Notes under the pieces: generated by a model
The model's database searches: none
Seen by the model: the letters and a program-made list of their open reading frames with translations, nothing else
What the model was told of the DNA's origin: nothing
In this document: positions 56,342 to 64,000 of the stretch, in pieces
Numbering within the stretch: the first letter of the stretch is position 1
Layout: the number at the start of each line of letters is the position of its first letter
Program-made: the position numbers and the translations under genes
From: Streptomyces tagetis
Lineage (GTDB): Bacteria > Actinomycetota > Actinomycetes > Streptomycetales > Streptomycetaceae
Length of the DNA stretch: 64,000 nt
Assembly: GCF_018069565.1 (NCBI RefSeq)
Contig: NZ_JAGPNL010000003.1
Coordinates: forward strand, 186,001-250,000
Direction: 5' to 3'

Positions 56342-57514
56342 TCAGGGAGCATCCGGTTGCATGTAAGCAATCGTCTCCGCCAAGCCCTCTGGGTCGAAGC
56401 CCGAGACCTGCCCGGGGAACCACGAGAAGCGGAGGCCATTGGTGGCCACCTCCTCCGGGAGGCCCATTGCGGTCAGCACGTGGCTCGGCGTGTACGAGGC
56501 GCTGGTGCATGCGGAACCGGTCGCCACGGCCACCTGGTCCTTGATCCGTACGATCAGGGCTTCGGCGTTGAGCCCGTCGAAGGTCACATTGAGGATGTGC
56601 GGGACCGTGTGGTCGGTATCGCCGTTGATCTGGAAGCGGGTTCTTTCGAGCACGGCGAGCAGCCGCTCCCGCATCTCCTTCGCGTCCCGCTCCCAACGCG
56701 ACCAGTTCTCCTGGAAGACCTTGGCTGCTTCGTACAGCCCCATGATCAGTGGCACGGGGAGCGTCCCGGGGCGCAGCTTTCGTTCCTGCCCGCCGCCGAA
56801 CATGATCGGCTCCAACGGCACCTTGTCCCAGCCTCGACGCCGGGTCACCAGAACGCCGATCCCCTTGGGTGCACCGATCTTGTGGCCGCTGATGCTGATC
56901 AAATCGATGGGCGCCTTCAGGTCCTCGGGAACCTTCGCGTACCCCTGCGCGGCATCGACGTGGAGATAAGTCGGGGTTCTCTGGAGCTTCTCCGCCAGCT
57001 CGGCCACGGGCTGGATGACGCCCGTCTCATTGTTCACGTGCATCAGCGAGACAAGCAGGGTGTCCGGCCTCAACTTCTCCAGCACGGCCTCCGTGGAGAT
57101 CCGCCCCGAGGGGCCGGGCTCCAGGAAATCGACCTCGAACCCCTGCTTCTCCTGCAGATGCAGCAGGGGTTCGATGACCGCCTTGTGCTCGATGGCGGAG
57201 GCGATGATGTGCTTCCGGCCGTGCTTCTCACCGTACGGGGCCATGCCGAGCAGCGCGATGTTGTTGGACTCCGTCGCTCCACTGGTGAAGATGACCTCTT
57301 CAGTCCTCACACCGACTGTCCCGGCAAGGAACGCCCTGGCCTCCTGGACCGCTTTCTTTGCCCGGGCTCCGTACTCATGGGTACGGCTGCCGGCGTTGCC
57401 GAAGTCTTCGGTCATCCAGTGGAGCACCACGTCAGCCACCCGCGGCTCCACACGGGTCGTCGCCGCCACATCCAGATACGCCACCACTGCGCTCACCCAT
57501 CCCAGAGCAATCAT
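56342..57514 (-). CDS. dndA: Cysteine desulfurase DndA
   Basis: A 390-residue NifS/IscS-type PLP enzyme that removes sulfur from cysteine for phosphorothioation and helps assemble the DndC Fe-S cluster. It has TSGATESNNIALLG, the PLP His/Asp region LHVDAAQGYAK, Lys212 in SISGHKIGAPKG and the catalytic Cys336 in ATGSACTSAS. It is transcribed opposite to dndB-E, the usual dnd layout. The start may be lower (GTG 57496, 57487 or 57484), since the first ten residues precede the family's AYLDVAATT beginning. Confidence 0.95.
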   Translation of the reverse strand: MIALGWVSAVVAYLDVAATTRVEPRVADVVLHWMTEDFGNAGSRTHEYGARAKKAVQEARAFLAGTVGVRTEEVIFTSGATESNNIALLGMAPYGEKHGRKHIIASAIEHKAVIEPLLHLQEKQGFEVDFLEPGPSGRISTEAVLEKLRPDTLLVSLMHVNNETGVIQPVAELAEKLQRTPTYLHVDAAQGYAKVPEDLKAPIDLISISGHKIGAPKGIGVLVTRRRGWDKVPLEPIMFGGGQERKLRPGTLPVPLIMGLYEAAKVFQENWSRWERDAKEMRERLLAVLERTRFQINGDTDHTVPHILNVTFDGLNAEALIVRIKDQVAVATGSACTSASYTPSHVLTAMGLPEEVATNGLRFSWFPGQVSGFDPEGLAETIAYMQPDAP

Positions 57515-57745
57515 CCCGTTACCGGGTACGTCAAACCGTTAACGTACACGCATGCTCGACTGACACACAGCGCGGCGTCTCAGAGTCGTCGACGCAGACA
57601 TCGACGTACGCCCTCCCGGGCAGGAGCGCCCTTCGCGCGAGCCGGGCGTACCCTCAGACATGCCGGTACGTCTTACGTACGTGAAGGGTACGTAACTTCC
57701 GCAAGCTTCGTACGTTAAACGGGTGACGTACGCTAAAGTTGCCGG
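57515..57745. promoter_or_regulatory. dndA/dndB divergent promoter with GTACGT operator array
   Basis: In 231 bp the hexamer GTACGT or its complement occurs nine times. GTACGT starts at 57526, 57666, 57677, 57688 and 57710; ACGTAC starts at 57542, 57604, 57675 and 57726. Four GTACGT copies sit on an 11-bp grid. GTACGT-N10-ACGTAC occurs twice, at 57526-57547 beside dndA and 57710-57731 beside dndB, with similar inner sequence in opposite orientation. A -10-like TACGCT (57729-57734) overlaps the second site. DndB is a known repressor of dnd transcription in relatives and is the obvious candidate ligand. Confidence 0.75.
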
Positions 57746-58885
57746 GTGAAGATCGAAGCAGCGACACCAGCAACCAGAGTCGTAGCTCCGCACACCTCGA
57801 CGGGGTTCGAATACATGTTCCCTGCGATCCGCGGCATCCAGGCAGGGCGCGAGTATTACGTCTCGATGTGCCCCCTGCGCCTCATTCCAAAGATCTTCAT
57901 CTTCGACGAAGACGAGCTCTCGCCGGAACTGCGTGCCCAGCGGATCCTCAACAAGGGACGCCTCCCGGCACTCACGAAGTACATTCTGGACAATCCAGAG
58001 GATTACGTCTTCAGTGCTTTGACCGCATCCGTCGACGGCGACATGGAGTTCGACCCTCTCGGCTCCGACGGCAACGCCTTCCGTACCGGGCAGCTGCGCA
58101 TCCCCATGGACTCCCGCTTCCTGATCAACGACGGCCAGCACCGGCGCGCAGCCATCGAGCAGGCCCTCAAGGAGAACCCGGATATCGGCAACGAGACGAT
58201 CGCCGTCGTCTTCTTCCATGACGCGGGGCTCGCCCGCTCGCAGCAGATGTTCGCGGACCTCAACCGGCACGCGGTGCGTCCGGCCCGGTCTATCGGCGTC
58301 CTATACGATCACCGGGACAGCGAAGCCCAGGTCGCACGCACACTGGCTGGCCAGTGCAAGGTCTTCAAGGGCTACGTCGAGATGGAGAAAAGCACCCTCT
58401 CCGCCCGCTCCCGGATGATGTTCACCTTGAGCGCTCTCTACTACGGCACCCAGTCCCTCCTCCAGGGCATGGAGATCGAGACAGACGCCGCAGCCGAGCT
58501 GGCACAGGAGTACTGGGAGCACATCGACACGACGCTTCCCGAGTGGGAGATGGTTCGCAAGCGAGAGCTTTCGGCACCCGAGATGCGACGCGACTTCATC
58601 CACAGTCACGGAATCGCACTGCACGCTCTCGGCCGCATCGGAAATTCCCTACTTCGGGAATCCACCACGCCCAGCAAATGGAAACGGAAACTCTCTCCCC
58701 TGAAAAAGGTCGACTGGACTCGGTCGAATACAGACTGGGAGGGCCGCGCCATTGTCGGTGGCCGCGTTTCCAAAAGCCACCAAAATGTAACTCTTACAGT
58801 CAACTACCTGCGCAATCACCTGCGCCTCGGCCTCAGCGCCGAAGAGCAGCGGGTAGAGGACGCATACCTGCGAGGCGAAGCATGA
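57746..58885 (+). CDS. dndB: DndB, DGQHR-domain regulator of phosphorothioation
   Basis: A 379-residue protein with the family signature INDGQHRRAAIEQAL (DGQHR at about 129-133), preceded by EYMFPAIRGIQAGREYYVSMC and followed by QQMFADLNRHAVRP. DndB is not essential for phosphorothioation but controls its level; in Streptomyces it represses the dnd operon. The GTG start has no good ribosome site and lies about 12 nt after a -10-like box. Its stop overlaps the dndC start (ATGA). Confidence 0.95.
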   Translation: MKIEAATPATRVVAPHTSTGFEYMFPAIRGIQAGREYYVSMCPLRLIPKIFIFDEDELSPELRAQRILNKGRLPALTKYILDNPEDYVFSALTASVDGDMEFDPLGSDGNAFRTGQLRIPMDSRFLINDGQHRRAAIEQALKENPDIGNETIAVVFFHDAGLARSQQMFADLNRHAVRPARSIGVLYDHRDSEAQVARTLAGQCKVFKGYVEMEKSTLSARSRMMFTLSALYYGTQSLLQGMEIETDAAAELAQEYWEHIDTTLPEWEMVRKRELSAPEMRRDFIHSHGIALHALGRIGNSLLRESTTPSKWKRKLSPLKKVDWTRSNTDWEGRAIVGGRVSKSHQNVTLTVNYLRNHLRLGLSAEEQRVEDAYLRGEA

Positions 58886-60480
58886 GCACCATCCCTCTGC
58901 AACTCGGCATCACGCCGGTCCGGCGGAAGCCGTTCGACGGGCAACCCCTCGAAGAGGTCATCGCCAAGCTCTCAGACGAGGTCCGTGAGCTCTACACCGC
59001 CGACCAGGTGCCCTGGGTCATCGGATACAGCGGCGGCAAGGACTCCACCGCGGTCCTCCAGCTCGTATGGAACGCCATCTCCGCTCTGCCGGCGGAGCAG
59101 CGCACCAAGAGGGTCCACGTCATCAGCACCGACACCCTCGTCGAGAACCCCGTCGTCGCGGCGTGGGTGACGACGTCCCTGGAGACCATGGAGAAAGCCG
59201 CCGCCGAGCAGGGCCTCCCTATCGAGCCTCATCGCCTGACGCCGGAGATCAAGGACACCTTCTGGGTCAACCTGATCGGTCGGGGCTACCCGGCGCCACG
59301 CCCCAAGTTCCGCTGGTGCACCGAGCGCCTCAAAATCAAGCCCTCCAACTCCTTCATCCGGAACGTCGTGGCAGCACATGGCGAGGCGATCATGGTGCTC
59401 GGTATCCGTAAGACCGAGAGCCAAGCGCGCGCCCGTGCCATGGAGAAGCACGAGAAGCGGCGCGTCCGTGATCGTCTCTCCCCCAATGCGAACCTTCCCA
59501 ACTCCCTCGTCTACAGCCCGGTCGAAGACTGGACCAACGACGATATCTGGGAGTACCTGATGCAGAAGCCCAACCCGTGGGGCTACAACAATCAGGATCT
59601 CCTCACCATGTACCAGGGCGCCTCCGGAGATGGCGAGTGCCCGCTCGTGGTCGACTCGACCACTCCCTCCTGCGGTTCCAGCCGCTTCGGGTGCTGGACA
59701 TGCACGCTCGTCGAGCAGGACAAGTCGATGTCGGCGATGATCCAGAACGACGAGGAGAAGGAGTGGATGAGACCGCTCCTGGACCTCCGCGACAAGCTCG
59801 ACGCCCCGTTCGGCTACTTCGAAGAGGGCGAGGAAGGTCTCCCCGTCGGCCGGAAGCTCCCATACCCCCGCCCTGACCAGCCGGCCCGAGACTTCCGCCG
59901 TATGAACGGCAAGGTCATGGTCTACACACGCCGGACCGACGGCGAAGAGGTCCCGATCCACGGCCCGTACCTGCAGAAGTTCCGCCAGGAATGGCTCAAG
60001 GACCTGCTGGACGCCCAGACCTGGATCCGCGCCAACGCGCCGGAGCACGTCAAGAACATTGAGCTGATTACCCTCGACGAGCTGCACGAGATCCGCCGCA
60101 TCTGGGTCTTCGACAAGCACGAGGTCGAGGACTCCCTCCCCCGTATCTACAAGGAGTCCACGGGCAAGGACTTCCCAGGCGGACCTCTGGACGAGCAGCT
60201 CGTCATGGGCGCGGACGAGATGGAGCTCCTGAAGGAGCTCTGCGGGGACGACGACTTGCACTACGACATGGTCCGCGAGCTGCTCTCCGTCGAGCGTAAG
60301 TACCGGACAATGTCCCGACGCGCTGGCCTCTTCCAAGCCCTGGAGACCGCCGTAAAGAAGGGCTACTACGAGAACAGCACCGACGCCATCGACTTCGCGC
60401 AACGCAAGAACAAGTGGCGTAAAGAATCGCCGACCCACCTGACCCTGGACGAAGAAACCAACATCGATGCTCCTGCGTAA
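58882..60480 (+). CDS. dndC: DndC, PP-loop ATPase/Fe-S phosphorothioation protein
   Basis: A 532-residue PAPS-reductase-like protein. The PP-loop is VIGYSGGKDSTAVLQL (SGGKDS at about 50-55). Cysteines at about 146, 253, 264, 271 and 274 (FRWCTERL, GECPL, PSCGSSRFGCWTC) include those expected to bind the 4Fe-4S cluster. It probably activates the DNA phosphate by adenylation before sulfur insertion. The C-terminal third is helical and charged. The gene is coupled to dndB by a 4-nt overlap and overlaps dndD by 14 nt. Confidence 0.97.
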   Translation: MSTIPLQLGITPVRRKPFDGQPLEEVIAKLSDEVRELYTADQVPWVIGYSGGKDSTAVLQLVWNAISALPAEQRTKRVHVISTDTLVENPVVAAWVTTSLETMEKAAAEQGLPIEPHRLTPEIKDTFWVNLIGRGYPAPRPKFRWCTERLKIKPSNSFIRNVVAAHGEAIMVLGIRKTESQARARAMEKHEKRRVRDRLSPNANLPNSLVYSPVEDWTNDDIWEYLMQKPNPWGYNNQDLLTMYQGASGDGECPLVVDSTTPSCGSSRFGCWTCTLVEQDKSMSAMIQNDEEKEWMRPLLDLRDKLDAPFGYFEEGEEGLPVGRKLPYPRPDQPARDFRRMNGKVMVYTRRTDGEEVPIHGPYLQKFRQEWLKDLLDAQTWIRANAPEHVKNIELITLDELHEIRRIWVFDKHEVEDSLPRIYKESTGKDFPGGPLDEQLVMGADEMELLKELCGDDDLHYDMVRELLSVERKYRTMSRRAGLFQALETAVKKGYYENSTDAIDFAQRKNKWRKESPTHLTLDEETNIDAPA

Positions 60481-62497
60481 GATCACTCTCGAAGAGTTCG
60501 GGGCTTACCGCGGCACCCAGTCGCTGGATCTGACTACCAAGAAGAACAAGCCGATCGTCCTCATCGGCGGACTCAACGGATGCGGCAAGACGACCCTTCT
60601 CGACGCTATCCAGCTGGCGCTGTACGGGCCGCGAGCACGTTGCAGCGGTCGAGGCAGCAAGTCGTACGAAACGTACCTCCGCGAAAGCATCAACCGGCAG
60701 GCCGACCCGACCCGCGGTGCACAGATCATCCTGGAGTTCACGGTCACGGTGGACGGCACGGAGCACTACTACAAGGTGGTCCGCAGCTGGCACACCAGCG
60801 GCAAGACAACGCTCAAGGAATTCGTGAACGCGTTCGTCGACGAGGAGTACGGCTCCAGGTCGAAACCGGGGCGACGCGTCGAACCTGAGCTGAAGTACAG
60901 CCGAGTTCTCAGCCAGGAGTGGGCCGATCACATCGAAAGCCTGCTCCCCCTCGAAGTCGCCTCGCTGTCGTTCTTCGACGGAGAGAAGATCGAATCGCTC
61001 GCCGACCCTGAGCGCGCGGCATCGGTCATCGAATCGGCCATCCACTCGCTACTCGGTGTCAACACCGTCCAGCAGCTCCGCACAGACCTGCTCGCGCTCC
61101 AGCGCCGGCAGAAGTTGTCGGACGAAGAGCAGCACCTGATGGACAAGATCCACGCGGAGGAGCAGGAACGGCAGACGGCCGACGCCGCTCTGGAGAACGC
61201 AGAACAGCAGGCCGCGCAGCGCAACATCGAGCTCGGCAAAGCTCGGCGCACTCTCGAAACGCTGGAGGCTGCCTACAAGCACGAGGGCGGAAACCTCTTC
61301 GAGCGCCGTGTCGAGATCGAGCGCGAGTACGCGCAGGTTTCCGCTCGCCTCGCCGAAATCCGCAGCTCTCTCGTCCAGTTGGCTGCAGGCCCGCTTCCAC
61401 TGCTCATGATGGGAAGCCACCTCAAGGAACTGCGCAAGCAGGCCGGTCGCGAGCGGACAGCAGCCGAGTCTCACCAGGTACTGGGGGTACTCGAAGAGCG
61501 TGACCAGTGGCTGCTGGACATGCTCCCTGCCGAGGCGAAGGCCGCCGTAATGGAGAAGCTGGAGGCTGACCGCGCCAAGCGCGCCAAGTCTGCCGGCCTC
61601 AATGTGGATCTCGGCCTCTCCCCGGACACGCTCCCCCAGATGTCGGCACTCGACGAGGCACTCAGTCGCGACAAGACACGATCTGCCGAGCTCCTTCAGC
61701 AGGCTGCCGAAGCCGCTGAAGAGCATGTGCAGCTGGAGCGCCAGCTGGCAGGTGTACCGGCCAAGAGCAAGGTCGAAGCCATCCAGAAAAAGCGCGAATA
61801 CCAGCTCCAGGAAGTCGCACGGCTGGAACAAGAGCACGAGAACAGCCTCAACAACGTTGTTGAGTTGAAGCGCCGCCTCGAATACGTCTCTGCCTCCCTG
61901 CAGCGTGCCCACGAAGAATTCGTCCGCACCAAGGTGAAGGCCGAAGAGGTCGAGCGGATCATCAAGTACTCGGAGAAGGCCCGGAAGACGCTGGAACAGT
62001 TCGGCGATGCCCTCCTCAAGCGTCACATCAGCCGCCTCGAGGTAGCAATGCTCACAAGCTTCCAAACCCTCATGCGCAAGCAGGGTCTGGTGAGTGACCT
62101 CCGTATCGATACCGACAAGTTCACGCTCACCCTGGCCGACTCCGACGGCGAGCTGATCGACCCCGGCCGTCTCAGCGCGGGCGAGCGCCAGCTACTCGCG
62201 ATCTCTCTCCTCTGGGGTCTGATGAAGGTCGCCGGCAACCACCTGCCCAGCGTCATCGACACGCCGCTCGGCCGACTCGACAGCCGGCACCGCGAGCACT
62301 TGGTGGACCGGTACTTCCCGTACGCCAGCGACCAGGTCCTCCTCCTCTCCACCGACGAGGAGATCGACGAGTACCTGCTGGGCCGCCTCAAGAAGTCCGT
62401 CGCCCACACCTACACCCTGGTTCACGACGACACCACCTTCACCACCAGCGTCGTCGAGGGTTACTGGTGGAACGCAGGAGCCAGCAATGCCGCTTGA
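60467..62497 (+). CDS. dndD: DndD, SMC-like ATPase
   Basis: A 676-residue protein built like SbcC/Rad50. Walker A is IGGLNGCGKTTLLDAI (about 33-48). A long coiled coil (about 215-520) is rich in Glu/Gln/Arg heptads, without an obvious CxxC zinc hook. The ABC signature RLSAGERQLLAIS lies at about 566-578, and Walker B plus D-loop LPSVIDTPLGRLDSRH at about 592-607. It is thought to provide ATP-driven nicking or DNA remodelling for sulfur insertion. It overlaps dndC by 14 nt and dndE by 11 nt. Confidence 0.97.
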   Translation: MLLRKITLEEFGAYRGTQSLDLTTKKNKPIVLIGGLNGCGKTTLLDAIQLALYGPRARCSGRGSKSYETYLRESINRQADPTRGAQIILEFTVTVDGTEHYYKVVRSWHTSGKTTLKEFVNAFVDEEYGSRSKPGRRVEPELKYSRVLSQEWADHIESLLPLEVASLSFFDGEKIESLADPERAASVIESAIHSLLGVNTVQQLRTDLLALQRRQKLSDEEQHLMDKIHAEEQERQTADAALENAEQQAAQRNIELGKARRTLETLEAAYKHEGGNLFERRVEIEREYAQVSARLAEIRSSLVQLAAGPLPLLMMGSHLKELRKQAGRERTAAESHQVLGVLEERDQWLLDMLPAEAKAAVMEKLEADRAKRAKSAGLNVDLGLSPDTLPQMSALDEALSRDKTRSAELLQQAAEAAEEHVQLERQLAGVPAKSKVEAIQKKREYQLQEVARLEQEHENSLNNVVELKRRLEYVSASLQRAHEEFVRTKVKAEEVERIIKYSEKARKTLEQFGDALLKRHISRLEVAMLTSFQTLMRKQGLVSDLRIDTDKFTLTLADSDGELIDPGRLSAGERQLLAISLLWGLMKVAGNHLPSVIDTPLGRLDSRHREHLVDRYFPYASDQVLLLSTDEEIDEYLLGRLKKSVAHTYTLVHDDTTFTTSVVEGYWWNAGASNAA

Positions 62498-62867
62498 GAA
62501 CATCCGCCTCGCCACAGCGAGCAAGGACCGTCTGATCCGCCTGAAGCGCACCACCGGCATCACCCAGTGGAACGTCCTGTGCCGCTGGGCTCTGACCCTC
62601 TCCCTGTCGGATGCCTCCACCCCCCTGGTCCGTGAGGTCGTCACCGACTCCAACGTCGAGATGTCCTGGAAGACCTTCGCCGGGCCCCACGGCGACCTTT
62701 ACCTCGCACTGCTCAAGCAGCGCTGCGTGGCCGACGGCCTGGAGCCAACGGACGAGAACGTCTCCAAGACGCTGACGATCCATCTAGCGCGAGGGATCGG
62801 GTACTTGGGGGCAGACAAGGAGATGACCTCGATCGAGGGGTTGATCGGGGCCGTGGCAACCGCATGA
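62487..62867 (+). CDS. dndE: DndE, small DNA-binding phosphorothioation protein
   Basis: A 126-residue basic/helical protein: MPLENIRLATASKDRLIRLKRTTGITQWNVLCRWALTLSL, typical of DndE, which forms tetramers and binds nicked double-stranded DNA. The C-terminal half has FAGPHGDLYLALLKQR and TIHLARGIGYL, as in the family. GGAG lies about 8 nt before the ATG. It is the last gene of the dndB-E operon; no restriction genes follow. Confidence 0.95.
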   Translation: MPLENIRLATASKDRLIRLKRTTGITQWNVLCRWALTLSLSDASTPLVREVVTDSNVEMSWKTFAGPHGDLYLALLKQRCVADGLEPTDENVSKTLTIHLARGIGYLGADKEMTSIEGLIGAVATA

Positions 62868-62920
62868 ATCATTAGCCTCGCCGTTTCGCTCGGGTACGGC
62901 TGACTTTGGGGCGGAAACGC

Positions 62921-62992
62921 GAAAGTGCCTTCCTGACCTGGGACGATGAACCTTGCTGAGGGGTTCTGTCGGTCCAGGCGGAGGGCACTTTC
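62921..62992. repeat. Inverted repeat at the insertion-sequence end
   Basis: gaaagtgcc-ttcctgacctgg (62921-62941) pairs imperfectly with ccaggcggagggcactttc (62974-62992). It lies just upstream of the transposase relic and about 55 bp beyond the dndE stop, so it is probably the terminal or subterminal structure of the insertion sequence. No target-site duplication can be assigned from this side alone. Confidence 0.55.
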
Positions 62993-62995
62993 TAC

Positions 62996-64000
62996 GTGCA
63001 GGCTATCGGGTTGCGTCCCAGGGTCCATGTCAGTGCCGATGGTTCGGGGTGGCCGGGCATGCCGGGGCACGGTTGCTGGCGGATCTCGCTGACGCCCCAG
63101 GGCTGACCACCGCGTACTCCGCCGCTCTCAGGCCACTTCGGCCACGCGGTACCGGACATGATCCGGGCCGGGCCGCCGTCGATCTCGCGGTGGTGCTCGC
63201 CGACGGCGGCGAGGCGATCGCCGATCTGGCCGTGCTGCGGGACCAGGGCGAGATGTTCGGCCCGGTCGCCTCCACACCCACAGCCTGGCGTCTGCTCGCC
63301 GACACCGATGAGGCCGCACTCGCCTCACTGCGAGCGGCCCGCGCTTCAGCCCGGGAAACCGCCTGGAGGCAGGCCGCCGAGACCGGCGAGGCCATACCTG
63401 CTGTCCGGGCCCGCGGACGAGAGCTTCCCGGCCTGGTTCTGGACCTCGACGCTACGCTGATCACCTGCCACTCGGAAAAGGAACATGCCGCCCCCCACCT
63501 ACAAGGGCGGCTTCGGCTTCCACCCGCTGCTGTGCTTCCTCGCGAACACCGGCGAGGCCCTGTCCGGCCGGCTGCGACCCGGTAACTTTGGAGCCAACAC
63601 CGCCGCCGACCACATCACGGTCCTCGACCAGGCGCTCGCGCAGATCCCCGACGCCCACCGGCACGGCACCGACATCCTCATCCGCGCCAACAGTGCCGGA
63701 TCCGCGAAAGCCTTCCTCGCCCACGTCCGCGACGTGAGGAAACGAGGAATCCGTACCTTCTTCTCGGTCGGATACGCCATCACCGAGCCGGTCTGCCGCG
63801 CTGTCCGGGCTATCCCCGACCGCCTCTGGCATCCCGCCCTGGACCAGGACGGCACTCTGCGGGACGGCGCCGAGGCCGCCGAGCTGACCGGCATGGTCGA
63901 TCTGGCCGGCTACCCGGCCGGCACCCGCATCATCGTGCGCCGCGAACGGCCGCACCCGGGAGCCCCACTGTCCCTGTTCGACCAGGACGAGGGCCTGCGC
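62996..64000 (+). pseudogene. IS1380-family transposase, frameshifted, runs off the window
   Basis: An IS1380-type DDE transposase in pieces. The N-terminus VQAIGLRPRVHVSADG is in one frame. The main part (GVAGHAGARLLADLADAPGL to LVLDLDATLITCHSEKE, to about 63490) is in a second frame. The rest (TYKGGFGFHPLLCFLANTGEAL to the right edge) is back in the first. The second shift falls in a run of six C at 63491-63496. Where relatives have the second catalytic Asp (IRADSAG), this copy has Asn (ILIRANSAGSAK). It is therefore very likely dead. Confidence 0.85.

Larger units (their letters stand above)
53397..64000. mobile_element. Left part of a genomic island carrying the dnd locus
   Basis: The left edge is inferred from the abrupt end of homology in the interrupted aminotransferase gene (about 53393-53397). 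Everything to its right up to the window edge is accessory: a replacement aminotransferase, the phosphorothioation locus and a broken insertion sequence. Codon use is noticeably less GC-biased than in the core genes to the left. No integrase or right junction is visible, so size and recombinase type are unknown. Confidence 0.65.

Noticed and set aside
57806..57816. ggttcgaat, resembling a tRNA T-loop
   Set aside because: It lies inside dndB coding sequence (TGFEYM) with no cloverleaf, acceptor stem or anticodon arm around it. I found no tRNA in the window.

Overview
The window is a high-GC chromosomal segment with strong codon bias, GTG/TTG starts, ECF-type sigma, XRE/DUF397, PucR and eukaryotic-type kinase genes. 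This content and the gene order (aspartokinase-asd, recR-ybaB, purA-lipid kinase, kynureninase-tryptophan dioxygenase, fba, pyrE, spermidine synthase) point to a Streptomyces or very close relative. Two in-frame TTA codons, rare in such genomes, agree with this.

Layout. 0-9.5 kb: end of an unknown gene, a PucR regulator, an NfeD-like/flotillin membrane pair, a TrkA-N ion-channel-like protein, a repeat-rich spacer, an S9 peptidase and a SURF1 protein. 9.5-17.4 kb: a sigma factor coupled to a membrane protein, the aspartokinase/aspartate-semialdehyde dehydrogenase operon, a DUF5063-recR-ybaB cluster and a SLATT-type membrane protein. 17.4-22.8 kb: a receptor-type Ser/Thr kinase with a collagen-like linker, a class III aminotransferase, a GntR regulator and a hypothetical protein. 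23-30.2 kb is accessory: a PadR/membrane pair, a DUF4184 protein, a degraded Tn3 transposase, an ASCH protein, a glycosyltransferase, a putative small hydrophobic secreted peptide with a tiny membrane protein, and an XRE/DUF397 group. 30.2-52.6 kb is mostly core: purA, a lipid kinase-like gene, a GbsR-type regulator divergent from an ABC-2 exporter, a P450, a two-component system, a kynurenine-pathway group, an MFS exporter, fba, aldose epimerase-pyrE, an SRPBCC membrane protein, a membrane-fused spermidine synthase, DUF2617 and a Gly/Cys-rich protein.

From about 53.4 kb to the right edge lies the left part of a genomic island. A PLP aminotransferase gene is cut after its active-site lysine, and 72 bp later a full-length diverged homologue begins. 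The island then carries a DNA phosphorothioation (Dnd) locus: an associated methyltransferase gene, dndA on the opposite strand, and the overlapping operon dndB-dndC-dndD-dndE. DndA supplies sulfur, DndC (PP-loop, Fe-S type) activates the backbone, DndD is an SMC-like ATPase, DndE binds DNA, and DndB is the DGQHR-type regulator. No dndFGH-type restriction genes follow; a broken IS1380-family transposase does.

The most striking unexplained signal is the 231-bp dndA/dndB intergenic region. It contains nine GTACGT/ACGTAC hexamers, four of them on an 11-bp grid, and two GTACGT-N10-ACGTAC inverted repeats, one beside each divergent gene. This looks like an operator array for autoregulation of the modification system.
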